Source: a virus. From it: 51,569 nt of DNA. Location: positions 1 to 51,569 of the IMG/VR virus record IMGVR_UViG_3300047333_000128. One strand, 5' to 3'. This document shows positions 13,274 through 22,000 of this stretch, one piece after another (the first letter of the stretch is position 1; every line of letters starts with the position of its first letter). Under the pieces are notes generated by a model. That model was not told the DNA's origin. It saw nothing but the letters and a program-made list of their open reading frames with translations, and did not search any database. The position numbers were made by a program, and so were the translations under genes.

Positions 13274-13369
13274 ATGTCAGAACCAACGCTACACACAATC
13301 CTCGTCATCGTCGGAATTGCAGTCGGTTACTTCGGACGGTTGTTGATCGAACGCAATGTCAAAGCATAA
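13274..13369 (+). CDS. 31-aa single-pass membrane protein
   Basis: ATG with AAAGGAAG five bases upstream. After seven polar residues comes a hydrophobic stretch (TILVIVGIAVGYF, residues about 8-20) and a basic end. The stop overlaps the next ATG by 14 bases, so it is coupled to it. A membrane peptide in the head module is unexpected; it could act in the host membrane or as an internal virion peptide. Confidence 0.55.
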   Translation: MSEPTLHTILVIVGIAVGYFGRLLIERNVKA

Positions 13370-13811
13370 CGGCGGAATGGGAACGTTCGGCGGAATGAAT
13401 CAAAGCACCGAACGAACGACCGAAGAGAACGAACCGAATCTGCACCGTTCGCCCGACACGCTGCAAGACGCACTCGAAACGTTTTGCGGATTTCCATTCG
13501 GTCCTCACATCATCAACATGACGTTCCGCGTAGACATTCCGCTTACGCGCGGCATGGACATGACGTACGACCGGTTCTACCCCAAAGAGCGTTTGCTCGT
13601 GCATTCGTTTGCACGCCGACGCAAGTACACTGATCTTGTTGATGAAGTGATCGACAAAGAGATTGACGAGAAGCGCGAGTTTGCAGCTACGGCAGTTTAC
13701 CAAAACAAGGTCGGATGTTCGTTCCTCGCTATCGTCGATGGCGAACTCGAACGCGACGATCTTCTTCGTTTGCGTCAAGAACTAACAGCAATGGTGGAGA
13801 CTGTAGCGTAA
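13356..13811 (+). CDS. hypothetical head-tail region protein, 151 aa
   Basis: Gly/Met/Asn-rich N-terminus (residues 1-30), then a mixed domain with DIPLTRGMDMTYDRFYPKER and a Lys/Glu-rich helix, ending in a beta-alpha unit with an LRLRQELTAM helix. No family recognised. Position between capsid and connector genes suggests a virion or assembly role. Confidence 0.55.
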   Translation: MSKHNGGMGTFGGMNQSTERTTEENEPNLHRSPDTLQDALETFCGFPFGPHIINMTFRVDIPLTRGMDMTYDRFYPKERLLVHSFARRRKYTDLVDEVIDKEIDEKREFAATAVYQNKVGCSFLAIVDGELERDDLLRLRQELTAMVETVA

Positions 13812-13813
13812 CG

Positions 13814-14482
13814 ATGGCACTTGCCGACGTGATTCTAAGCGCACGGTTATCTGTAGGAGACGGTCCTACGGATAACTTGGCGCGTAATGAATCACTCGAC
13901 AACAACGACATCGGCAACGACATCAACGGCACGAATCAGGTCTTCGCAGTCGTCAACTACCCAATCGTTCCCGGCGGAACGCAAAGTGTGATTGCAGACG
14001 GAACCGTACTTGCAACACCGGCGGGCTACACAGTGAACGAACCAATTGGGGAACTAACGATTGTCGATCCACCGGCAGCGACGTTGTACGTCACGTACTA
14101 TTACTATCTACTGCCGGATTCGACGTGGCAAGAGTTTGTCGTCAGCGGTCTCTCGAAGCTAAACCTCTCGACCGGCGCAGCAAACGTCGAGACTGATCTA
14201 ACGACGTTCCCGCAGGGATTGATACCAGCGTTGAAAGCATACGCGTGTGCAGGCTTCTGCATGCGCTTATCGACGCAAACAGGTTTGTGGTACAACCAAC
14301 GTTTGCAAGAGCGAGATGAACAGCGTGATTCGATTGCACGCAAGTTCATGACGTTGGCCCAGGAATTCATGAAGCAAGGCGACGCGGAGCGCAATAGCTA
14401 TTACTCCGGTGCTGGGACGCAGCTTGTGCCGTCGTTCCGCATACGTGAGATGTCGCCACGTCCGATTACGCCGAGACGATAG
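13814..14482 (+). CDS. head-tail connector-like protein, 222 aa
   Basis: The N-terminal helix carries ILSARLSVGD, followed by a strand-rich insertion ending in LYVTYYYYLLPDS, then a helical half (LIPALKAYACAGFCMRLST..., REMSPRP). In tailed phages the first gene after the capsid is normally an adaptor that binds the portal; length and helical content fit, but the beta insertion is unusual. ATG 13814 is 2 bases after the previous stop; the longer upstream frame is a shadow. Confidence 0.5.
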   Translation: MALADVILSARLSVGDGPTDNLARNESLDNNDIGNDINGTNQVFAVVNYPIVPGGTQSVIADGTVLATPAGYTVNEPIGELTIVDPPAATLYVTYYYYLLPDSTWQEFVVSGLSKLNLSTGAANVETDLTTFPQGLIPALKAYACAGFCMRLSTQTGLWYNQRLQERDEQRDSIARKFMTLAQEFMKQGDAERNSYYSGAGTQLVPSFRIREMSPRPITPRR

Positions 14483-14484
14483 CC

Positions 14485-14898
14485 ATGCCTGTGAATGCTG
14501 GAACAATGAATGCGAAGCCACGAATGGAGCTAACGTTCCGCGTGCAGCTTGCGGAGATGACGTTAACGCCACCGACCGGCAAGAACACGTCATCCACCAA
14601 AGCGTGGACGATGACGAACAAAGTCTATCCTTGCGACATCGCACCACTCAAAGACGACATCTACTTCTTGCAGACCGGCGTTGAAAATCTCATTACGCAT
14701 GTGATTCATTTCTATGCGAATACCGATATCAACGTGCGCGATGTAGTGAAAGTGCTATCGTCTTTTCGTCTCGCTGGGCCGGTCGGATCGTGGTTTGAAA
14801 TTCGCGAACGCTTGGAACCCACCGAGACGATTGCATTCGTTCGTTGCTATGCAATGATTGTCGATCCACCGCGACCGCTCACGGTGGTAACGCCATGA
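14485..14898 (+). CDS. head-closure/stopper-like protein, 137 aa
   Basis: Beta-rich, with the segment DINVRDVVKVL...GSWFEIRERLEP, which resembles the 'reference value, expected result' strand pair of SPP1 gp16-type head-closure proteins. It lies second after the capsid module and before the tail-terminator-like gene, the place where a stopper is expected. Call is by position and strand pattern. Confidence 0.45.
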   Translation: MPVNAGTMNAKPRMELTFRVQLAEMTLTPPTGKNTSSTKAWTMTNKVYPCDIAPLKDDIYFLQTGVENLITHVIHFYANTDINVRDVVKVLSSFRLAGPVGSWFEIRERLEPTETIAFVRCYAMIVDPPRPLTVVTP

Positions 14899-15365
14899 GT
14901 CAGGTTCTACAAGCATCGTTGATCCAAGAGATACTTGCGACGTCGGCAATCACGTCGTTGCTCGGTGAGGATTCGTCAGGCATTCCGGCGGTATTTCCAT
15001 ACCACTACCGCGACAAAGACGAACGCGTTCCGTATCCTCATGTGACTGTTGCGCGATTCGGTGACATAACCGAACGCGGTATCTTTCAAGAGCACGAGAT
15101 ATTCGCAACGACAATGGATTGTCCGCGAATTGCCGTGTGCGTGTGGAGTACAAACTCGACAGACGAAGCGTACGACATCTACAACATGGTTGACTATTCG
15201 ATCTTGCGCGGGCCAAACGCAAACCTATCGTCGCAATACTTTAGCATTTACAAGGTACGTCGAACGCACTTACGCGACGATCTGTTCGACGAAACTGCTA
15301 AAGCGTACCACATCCATAGCGAATATTCGATATGGATTCAGAACTTCGCACACATTGCGAGTTAG
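14895..15365 (+). CDS. tail terminator/completion protein (DUF3168-like), 156 aa
   Basis: An N-terminal helix (LQASLIQEILATSAITSLLGED) and the PYPHVTVARFGD segment (about residues 45-56) match the pattern of tail-completion proteins, which cap the tail tube and join it to the head. A strand FSIYKVRRTHLRDDLFD and a closing strand complete the fold. ATGA overlap with the preceding gene. Confidence 0.6.
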   Translation: MSQVLQASLIQEILATSAITSLLGEDSSGIPAVFPYHYRDKDERVPYPHVTVARFGDITERGIFQEHEIFATTMDCPRIAVCVWSTNSTDEAYDIYNMVDYSILRGPNANLSSQYFSIYKVRRTHLRDDLFDETAKAYHIHSEYSIWIQNFAHIAS

Positions 15366-15380
15366 GAGAGTGTCCGTTCT

Positions 15381-15773
15381 ATGATGGAAATACTTGCGAA
15401 ACTCATACCTGCCACCGGCAAGTTTGACGTTTACCTGAATGGTGCTCCACCGAACTCGATCTGCGAAGTGCGTTGGCAGAACACGATGTCCGGTGGCGTG
15501 CAGATTGAGACTGTCGATGTCGGAGCCAAAGGTTCGGTCAAACTAAGCATACTGCGCTACGGTCAACATCTTTCGCCTACCGTGCGCGTACTAAGCGACA
15601 CGAACGATATTGATATCGTTTCGTTCGCGTATCAATCGGATGAATCAGACAATCTTCGTTTGGTTCAAACGGGCGAAAGTAAAACACCTATCGTCAAGCC
15701 ACAGCCTCAAGAAGTGACGGAGCAACCGCAAACCGTCGAACACAACACACTCCCTGAAGAATCGAAAGGATAA
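15381..15773 (+). CDS. hypothetical tail-region protein, 130 aa
   Basis: The first 85 residues look like a small beta-sandwich (GKFDVYLNG, then VRWQNTMSGGVQIETVDVGAKGS, then PTVRVLS), similar in feel to Ig-like virion modules. The last 45 residues are a Pro/Glu/Gln-rich disordered tail. No family assigned. It directly precedes the tail tube gene, so it is probably virion or chaperone related. Confidence 0.5.
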   Translation: MMEILAKLIPATGKFDVYLNGAPPNSICEVRWQNTMSGGVQIETVDVGAKGSVKLSILRYGQHLSPTVRVLSDTNDIDIVSFAYQSDESDNLRLVQTGESKTPIVKPQPQEVTEQPQTVEHNTLPEESKG

Positions 15774-15779
15774 ACAACA

Positions 15780-16589
15780 GTGTTCAATTTCGGTGCAGGG
15801 CGCGCTCGTCTCATTCCGGCAGGCGGCGGGCAGCCCGTTGAACTCGGTGTCGTGCAATCGGCATCGGTCGAACTAAAAGTCGATCTCAAAGAACTTCGCG
15901 GTCCCTATCGTTACCCGATTGCCGTTGCTGACGGTAAGGGTACGGCAGACGGCAAAGTTTCGTTCATGCAGCTTTGGCCTACGGTGCTCGGCACGATCCT
16001 TTCGGGGACGATTGCAACCGGCGCACCGCAAGCATCGATTGCAGAACAGCACAGCGTTCCGGCAACGACGACGTACACGATTACGCTATCGAACGGCACC
16101 ACGATGGAAGCCGGTTCGGAAATCGTAACGGTACTGATTCCCGATGGCAGCGTTTCGACGCCGGTGTTCTATCAGCGTGTAGCAGCGGGTTCGGAAGCAT
16201 CGGCAACGCTCGTTGCACCGACTGCAGGCGCGTACTCGATCAACGACACGACCGGCGTGTTGACGTTCGTTGCAGGCGATGCATCGCGCGTCGTACAGGT
16301 CACGTATCTGTACACTCCGTCCGTATCGACCGGCAATGTGAAAATCTCACTCGCCCAGGTCGGTATGAATACCGCACCGACGTTCCAACTAACGCTGATG
16401 GGCCTCGGTAAGAACGTGTACACGAACGAAGTGCAGCAGTTTATCACGCGCTTCAACTCGTGTCTCGCTCCGTCGTTGAAGATGGACTTCAAACTCGACG
16501 ACTTCACCGGTATGGACTTGGATTACCAAGCCTTCATCGATGCGTCGGGCAACCTGGGCAGCTTCTTCCTCGTCAACAGCGACAGCTAG
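15780..16589 (+). CDS. major tail (tube) protein, 269 aa
   Basis: GTG start. The N-terminal strand set (ELGVVQSASVELKVDLKEL, with RGPYRYPIAVADGKG) is typical of tube proteins of the 'phi13 type', and the chain is Thr/Val/Gly-rich beta throughout. An inserted region at about residues 75-185 (TTTYTITLSNGTTM..., GVLTFVAGDASRVVQVTYLY) looks like an extra beta domain displayed on the tube surface. It is placed before the chaperone and tape measure genes, as expected. Confidence 0.75.
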   Translation: MFNFGAGRARLIPAGGGQPVELGVVQSASVELKVDLKELRGPYRYPIAVADGKGTADGKVSFMQLWPTVLGTILSGTIATGAPQASIAEQHSVPATTTYTITLSNGTTMEAGSEIVTVLIPDGSVSTPVFYQRVAAGSEASATLVAPTAGAYSINDTTGVLTFVAGDASRVVQVTYLYTPSVSTGNVKISLAQVGMNTAPTFQLTLMGLGKNVYTNEVQQFITRFNSCLAPSLKMDFKLDDFTGMDLDYQAFIDASGNLGSFFLVNSDS

Positions 16590-16616
16590 GAATCGGCCGA
16601 CCGATAACCAAACAGG

Positions 16617-16648
16617 AGAGGCGCGGGCGCAATGCTCGCGTCTCTTTT
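16617..16648 (+). terminator. intrinsic terminator after the tail tube gene
   Basis: AGAG-GCGCG / CGCGT-CTCT, 9 pairs with one G-U, then TTTT. It would reduce transcription beyond the highly expressed head and tube genes. Confidence 0.6.
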
Positions 16649-16666
16649 CATTGAAAGGCCACACGC

Positions 16667-16864
16667 ATGTCTCTCAACATCGGAACGATCTTTGCGGACT
16701 TCGTTGAAATCGAAGGTGAAGTGCAAATCGACACGGCGGAACTCGAACAGGGTCAAAACGTTGATCTTCCCGCGACGATTACCATTGGATCAGTTGGCGG
16801 CAAACCTATCTATCTCATTGGCGAATTGACGACGACAAAGCCAACTCCGCTAACACCCGCTTAA
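16667..16864 (+). CDS. small hypothetical virion-region protein, 65 aa
   Basis: Acidic, beta-type, with a Gly-Gln-Asn turn and a Thr/Pro-rich end. AAAGGCC stands upstream of the ATG. No family recognised; position suggests a tail accessory protein. Confidence 0.5.
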   Translation: MSLNIGTIFADFVEIEGEVQIDTAELEQGQNVDLPATITIGSVGGKPIYLIGELTTTKPTPLTPA

Positions 16865-16876
16865 AAAATTTTTCGA

Positions 16877-17003
16877 CAACGTGGATAGGGCGATTGCGTC
16901 GCACTTTTGAGCAAAGAGTGCGGCGCTTTCGCTTATTCCATCTATGTCAATACCCCGACGTTTGAAGCAAAACGCAACGTGGATAAAGCGATTGCGACGC
17001 ACT
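16877..17003. repeat. pair of 29-bp direct repeats
   Basis: CAACGTGGAT...CGCACT occurs at 16877-16905 and 16975-17003, 26 of 29 bases identical, spaced 98 bases. The first copy forms one arm of the terminator-like hairpin; the second lacks its partner arm. They bracket the gap before the Cys-rich gene and suggest a local duplication or recombination site. Confidence 0.65.
16896..16926 (+). terminator. intrinsic terminator-like hairpin
   Basis: GCGTCGCACT / AGTGCGGCGC, a 10-bp stem with an 11-base loop, followed by TTTCGCTTATT. The stem is nearly the same as that after the capsid gene (13223-13252). Confidence 0.6.
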
Positions 17004-17038
17004 GATTACCATTCTTTGCATTTTGCTAAAGTGCCATT

Positions 17039-17047
17039 TGATATAAT
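17039..17047 (+). promoter_or_regulatory. extended -10 promoter
   Basis: TGA followed by a perfect TATAAT (17042-17047). No convincing -35. It lies after a terminator and before the Cys-rich gene at 17097, so it probably restarts transcription for 17097-17608. Confidence 0.65.
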
Positions 17048-17096
17048 GAGGTATGGTTCGCAATCACGCAACCTATCATCTCAGGAGAAAAATCAA

Positions 17097-17336
17097 ATGG
17101 CACAACCAATCGGAATTCCAAACTTCATGGGTGAACCGAATTGCTGCAGCAAACCGTGTAAGCACATTGACTGCGCAGCGATCCGTAAGCACCAAGAGAT
17201 TCCGTGCTGCATCTGCAGCAAGAAACTCGAACGTGGTGATCGATACACGTACACGGAGTTTGGCATAACGCATTACCTATGCGCATGGCGTCAGTACATG
17301 CTTGGTCTCGGCGTCGCAGCGGAGGACTTAGTGTAA
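17097..17336 (+). CDS. Cys-rich putative zinc-finger protein, 79 aa
   Basis: Contains CCSKPCKHIDC (residues about 17-27) and CCICSKK (about 38-44), then HYLCAW, giving at least six cysteines and two histidines in about 50 residues, enough for one or two zinc sites. ATG 17097 has CAGGAGA nine bases upstream. A Cys-rich domain of this kind often binds nucleic acid or a protein partner; no target can be named. It is expressed from its own promoter in the middle of the structural genes. Confidence 0.65.
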   Translation: MAQPIGIPNFMGEPNCCSKPCKHIDCAAIRKHQEIPCCICSKKLERGDRYTYTEFGITHYLCAWRQYMLGLGVAAEDLV

Positions 17337-17608
17337 TGCGCTACATCTATCAAGCAAAGCCAATCGACAACGAAGACCCCGGCGTGCTGTACGTGTCAAT
17401 CGATGGGGATCATTGGAACGCCGTCAAAGTCGAGGGCGAGATTGGCCCAGAAGATTACGATCAGGTCGCTGACATCTTTGCCGTCAAGGTGACGGTCGAG
17501 AATGGACGGGAGCGGCGGTTCGTTCCGATGACGTTCGCTCGCCGCTACGTGTTCGCAGCGTGGGGCGGAAACGCGACGGAGCTACCAACGATCACGATCC
17601 CGGACTGA
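17336..17608 (+). CDS. hypothetical protein, 90 aa
   Basis: Start overlaps the previous stop (TAATG). Mixed alpha/beta with a strand-rich N-terminus (GVLYVSIDGDHWNAVKVEGE) and a Trp near the C-terminus. No family recognised. Forms a two-gene unit with the Cys-rich gene, ended by the terminator at 17615. Confidence 0.6.
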   Translation: MRYIYQAKPIDNEDPGVLYVSIDGDHWNAVKVEGEIGPEDYDQVADIFAVKVTVENGRERRFVPMTFARRYVFAAWGGNATELPTITIPD

Positions 17609-17614
17609 AGCCAA

Positions 17615-17652
17615 AGAGAAAGCCACGCAGATTACTCTGACGTGGCTCTCTC
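17615..17652. terminator. bidirectional terminator between convergent genes
   Basis: GCCACG / CGTGGC core with flanking AGAGA/TCTCT pairs (one mismatch); T-rich on both sides (TCTCTCCCTC rightward, TTTCTCTTTGG leftward). Placed between genes ending at 17608 and 17691. Confidence 0.65.
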
Positions 17653-17690
17653 CCTCGGTTTCACTTCACCCTGGCGGGCGTCGCTTTCGA

Positions 17691-17951
17691 TCAGGAAGCG
17701 GCGCTTGCCTTCTGCGTGTAGTTACGGATAGCGGTGCGGGTGAAGACGCGTCCAAGGTCATTCGGACCCCGGTCATCTTCATCAGCCATCTTGACGAGCG
17801 TCGCGTGCTCTTCACTTGGAATCTCGAATGCTACTTTGACGAAACCCTCGCGCGGCTTGCGTGCGCCGCCACGTTTGGATTTCGGTTTGTCATCGCCGGT
17901 TGCGGCAGGCGGGGGAGCGGTTGCCGTCGCGCTCTTCGTTGCGTTGTGCAT
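17691..17951 (-). CDS. ribbon-helix-helix-like DNA-binding protein, 86 aa
   Basis: A basic, Ala/Pro-rich N-terminal tail (residues 1-35) precedes FVKVAFEIPSEEHATLVKMAD, a strand plus helix typical of ribbon-helix-helix repressors, and a second helix ending in RNYTQKA. This is the only leftward gene inside the structural operon, a 'moron'-like layout with its own control region. An upstream GTG at 17978 is an alternative start. The target site is unknown. Confidence 0.55.
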   Translation of the reverse strand: MHNATKSATATAPPPAATGDDKPKSKRGGARKPREGFVKVAFEIPSEEHATLVKMADEDDRGPNDLGRVFTRTAIRNYTQKASAAS

Positions 17952-17978
17952 CGTGGCTTTGGAATTCCTTTCAATCAC

Positions 17979-18160
17979 GTACGTCGCTGCGCACTATCAA
18001 ACGTGCGTAGCATCCGATAACTTTTCAACGTTGCAAACGCGTGCCCTTTCGATTTCTATCACGCGCAAGAAACTGTCATGGACTATCGCAGTTGCCGTCT
18101 TCATCCCACTCGAAACTCCTCTAGCAAGCCACTTTTTCCACAACTGATTGTGAGTAACCC
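17979..18160. other. gene-free control region
   Basis: Separates the leftward RHH-type gene from the tail chaperone gene. Weak promoter-like elements are present rightward (TTGCAA near 18034, TCTATC 18 bases later) but none is near consensus. A 28-codon frame ending at the next start is not convincing. Confidence 0.35.
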
Positions 18161-18742
18161 GTGAGTATGGACGCGATGGAACTTCAGAAGATGCGCGACG
18201 CGCGCAATGGAGTTACCGAACGCAATGGAGTGAAGACCGAGAACGTCGTCAAGATGTTTGCTGATCCTGATAAGGTCGCCGCGATCAAAGCATCGGTCGC
18301 GCTCGTGACGATTGGAAATCCTCCGACGCAAGTCATCATCAAACCTCTCAATCCAAGATTAGGCATCGAAGCCTATCAAGTGTTGCGTAGCACGTTGCTC
18401 CCAATTGTTGATCTGTACCGCAAGCAGCAAAGCGGTACCGTCAACATCGTTGACGTCTTCGATGCATTCGGCGAGAACGTCACCAAGATTCCGCGCTTAC
18501 TCTATCTCATCTTGTCGCGCGGCAACACGCAGATTACTGAAGAATGGGTTGACGAACATCTCGATCTTGTACCCGACACGCTAACGATTCTGCCCCACTT
18601 CATGGAGCAGAATATGTTCAATCTACTCTTCAGCCCAAAAGCTCGCGCGCCGCAGCAGCCGCCGCAGCAGCCGCAAGAAAAAAGCGCAAGCAAAGCGGAG
18701 GACCCGGAGCCAGCGAATACGGAGCCTTCGACGGAGGAATAA
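18161..18742 (+). CDS. tail assembly chaperone, short form
   Basis: 193 aa, helical (residues about 20-150), with a Pro/Gln-rich tail. It sits directly before the tape measure gene, as do lambda G-type chaperones, which bind the tape measure protein and help tail tube polymerisation. The reading frame is followed by an out-of-frame continuation (to 19095) with clear coding character, so a frameshifted long form is also expected. GTG 18161 and ATG 18167 are both possible starts. Confidence 0.7.
   Translation: MSMDAMELQKMRDARNGVTERNGVKTENVVKMFADPDKVAAIKASVALVTIGNPPTQVIIKPLNPRLGIEAYQVLRSTLLPIVDLYRKQQSGTVNIVDVFDAFGENVTKIPRLLYLILSRGNTQITEEWVDEHLDLVPDTLTILPHFMEQNMFNLLFSPKARAPQQPPQQPQEKSASKAEDPEPANTEPSTEE
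18678..18684 (+). promoter_or_regulatory. candidate -1 ribosomal frameshift site
   Basis: A run of six A followed by G (zero-frame codons GAA AAA AGC). Slipping back one base here joins the chaperone frame to the continuation frame. The heptamer is not in the classical X XXY YYZ phase, so slippage would involve mainly the AAA-decoding tRNA. Confidence 0.45.
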
Positions 18743-19095
18743 CAAGCGCAGTTTACGTTCTTGCGCACTTCTACGGTTGGACGCAAACGTACATCTGGGA
18801 AGAGTTAACGTTCCCGCAAATGATGCTCGCAATTGAAGAGATGCAATCTCAAGTGCGGGCAGAGAACGGAATCAAAGAACGGATCATCGGTTACGTCGGT
18901 CGCGATTGGGAACCGGAACCGGAAGAACTCGACGTCGCCGCACTCGCTGAAGCCGGATTCAAAGAAACGAAGTTTGACGATCTACCTGAAGACATTCGGG
19001 ATATTGTACTAGCCGAACATGATCGATTGAAGACCGGCAAAGTGCAAACGGTCGAGTCATGGAAAAAGGAAAGGAGTGAACGAATAAGTGGCTGA
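18682..19095 (+). CDS. -1 frame extension of the tail chaperone (T-type domain)
   Basis: Between 18743 and 18820 the -1 frame reads as protein (AVYVLAHFYGWTQTYIWEEL...) but has no good start codon before ATG 18820, while it is open back through the A run. So it is best explained as the C-terminal domain of a fusion made by -1 frameshifting, as for lambda gpG-T. The WEEL/QMMLAIEEMQ region is typical of such T domains that contact the tape measure protein. It ends inside the start of the tape measure gene. Confidence 0.7.
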   Translation, partial: KRKQSGGPGASEYGAFDGGITSAVYVLAHFYGWTQTYIWEELTFPQMMLAIEEMQSQVRAENGIKERIIGYVGRDWEPEPEELDVAALAEAGFKETKFDDLPEDIRDIVLAEHDRLKTGKVQTVESWKKERSERISG

Positions 19096-22000
19096 TTCTG
19101 CAGACCAAACTATTGTCATTGAACTGCTATCGAAGATTTCCGATGCGGTTCAAGGCATCAATCAGTTTGCGGATCAGTTAGGTAATTCACTCAAAGCCGG
19201 TGCGGATCAGGCTGAAGGTGCGCTCACCGGGATTGAAGAGCGTGCAAAAGAAACCGGCGACAAGCTAGGTGAAGCGGGCGAGTCGGCAGGACGTAGCTTC
19301 GGTCAAGGACTGACGCTTGTCGCTGCCGCGTTCGCAGCACAGTTTCTCGATACGATGCGCGACACGATTGACAAAGCATCAGAGTATGCTTCGAACATCG
19401 GCACGCTATCGTTAATCACCGGCGACGATCCGAAGAAGCTGCAAGAGTTTGAATTCGCAATGCGCGGCGTCGGCGTATCAAGCGAACAATCAACGCAGCA
19501 GCTTGCAATGATGCAAAACCGGATCGTCGAAGCTGCCCAGAAGACCAAGGACACATCTTCGGTCTTCTATCAGCTTGGCATCTCCGCGAAGAGCATGGTT
19601 GGTAACGACGCGATCACCAACTTCCAATTGCTCGCGGATAAGATTTCCAATCTACGCACACAGACGGAGCAGACGCGTGCTGCATCAGAACTATTCGGTG
19701 AACGACTAGGCGCGAAACTCTTACCTATACTCACGCAAGGTAAGACCGGCATTCAAGACCTCATGGGTCAAGCCGACAACATGGGCGCAATCATTCCACC
19801 CGAATTGATTTCGCGATTAGAAGACCTCGATGGTGCGCTAAAGCAATTAGACCAATCGACGCAAGCGTTTTTCATTAACATCGCAGCGCCGCTAATTCCG
19901 GTCATGACGAGTTTGGCAGAAGCGACGATGCGCTTTTATCAAGCTGTTGAAAATCTAAGTAGCGAACAAAAGCTGGCGATTCTTTTTGCTGCGCTATCTG
20001 CGTCGTTTCTTGCATTCGAGCAAGGTCTCGAAACGGTCGGCAGTTTCTTTGCGAAGAATCTCATCAGTCGAGAACTTCTTGACTTCCTTGAAGATTGGAA
20101 TGTAATCCTCAAGGCTTTGGTCGTCACGGTCGGCGTCTTTGCCGTTGCGTATCAGACAAACTTCGCGGGCGTTCGTACTGCCGTTCAAGGATTCGGTAAC
20201 GCATTCTCGGATGCATTCGAACGCGCAAGCGAAGTCATGGCAGCGGCACGCGACATCGTGCTTAACGATCTTGCACCGGCATTCGAACATCTCTCTGCCG
20301 TGCTCGGTCCACTCGTTGCTGAAGCGTTTGGAAATCTCTCGAACGGAATCGAAAGCATTCCGTGGGATGACATCCTAGCGGGGATCGACAATACCGCAAA
20401 AGCGTTTGCTGCCCTGATCGACGATATTGCCAATATCATCGATTGGATGAACCGCAATCGTTCGACCGTCGAAGCGTACGTGCAAACGCTCTTGTCGCTT
20501 GCTGCCGCAGTTGGCACCGGCGGTGCCGTCTTCGTTGGCTTACTCGCACTCAAGCAGCTTATTGCAGACGTCTCGCTTGGCTTTGCGCTCGCGGGCGTTA
20601 ACTCTGTACGCGCACTCGCTGAAGCACTCACAACGTATCTCGTCGAAGGTGCGAATGCTGCAATCGTTGCGCTCACCGGCGTTAGTGTTGCGGAAGCTGC
20701 AGCAACGTTTGGCATCTCCGCACTCGTTGCCGGTCTTGTCTATCTCTTACTGAATTTCGACAACGTTGCAAACTTTATTCAAGACACGTGGATTACGGCA
20801 TGGAACCATCTCAAAGATGGATTCAGCGAACTCCTCGATAGCATTGCAAACGACGTCGATGCTATTGGCACGTTCCTCGATACGTTACATGATCTGTCGC
20901 TCGGGTTGATACAAAGCGGCGACGACGCCCATACTGCAGCCCAGGGAATGCGCGATTACGCAGACTCGATCAACTCCGCAGCAAGTGAAGCACGACGTCT
21001 CGCGCTTGAGAAAAAGAATCTCGCAGACGGCAATGAAGGCGGTGGCTTTGGCGGTGGACCGGATACAACTTCCAAACCGCTTAACTACGGTCTTAGCGGT
21101 ATCTCCCTCGATCCACAAGCTGCAATCGATGCGATGTTCCCTAACGGCAAACCGAAAGACGATGGTGGAACACACGGAGCACCGAGTAGCCTAAACGCAC
21201 CGCAAAAAGCAAGTGGCGATGCGGAGCGCAGCAAACTTGACGCGATTAAGGATGCTGTTGACGCGGCGAAACTTGCGTTTGCGCAAATGGAAAATGCCGT
21301 CAAGATGGCGGACCTCGCTATTGCTGCCCTGGGCAAGAACGCATCGCCCGCGCAGATTGCAGCAGCGTATGCGGAGAAGTTGCGCGCAGCAAACGCAGAA
21401 CTCGTTGCGCAGGCACGTCTTGTCGGTGCGCTTGGTGCTGCACGTAATGCAGCAAACGCCCTCGGTGCATCAGCGGGTACCGCAAAAGACGCACGTGCGG
21501 ATCACGATGCGGCACGCGGCTATGCGCAAGAGCAACAGCAAGCGGTTATCAAAGAGACCGAACTTAATCAAGAACTAAACAAGGTTCGTGCTGCCGGTCT
21601 CGAAGCGCAGCGTGCGTACTACGCCGACAAAGAAAAGACGGCCGGATCGTACGGCGCGGAAATCAAAGCACTCGAACAAGAGCTATCGATCACTGAAAAG
21701 CTACGTTCGCTTGGTCAAGCAACGAATGCTGACGTCTTAGCTGCACGTGAAAAGATTCTCAAGACGTATACGGACGCAGCAGAGGCAGCACAGAAAGAGC
21801 ATGACCTCGCGACAAGCATTGCTATCGCACGGATCAAGACGCAAGAGCAGATTGATACGCAAGATGCAGCGGTTGCGGGTCCAAAGAAAGGCAGCGACGA
21901 CGGCGCAGATAAGGAAGCCGGTCAACTCGCCCAAGATATTGACGCGATTACCATTGCGACGATGCAGAATGTCGATGCGCAGAATGCACAGGCGCAAGCA

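Noticed and set aside
17053-17268. ATG 5 bases after the TATAAT box, as another leaderless gene
   Set aside because: The frame is an Arg/Ser-rich shadow; the Cys-rich gene at 17097 has a proper Shine-Dalgarno.
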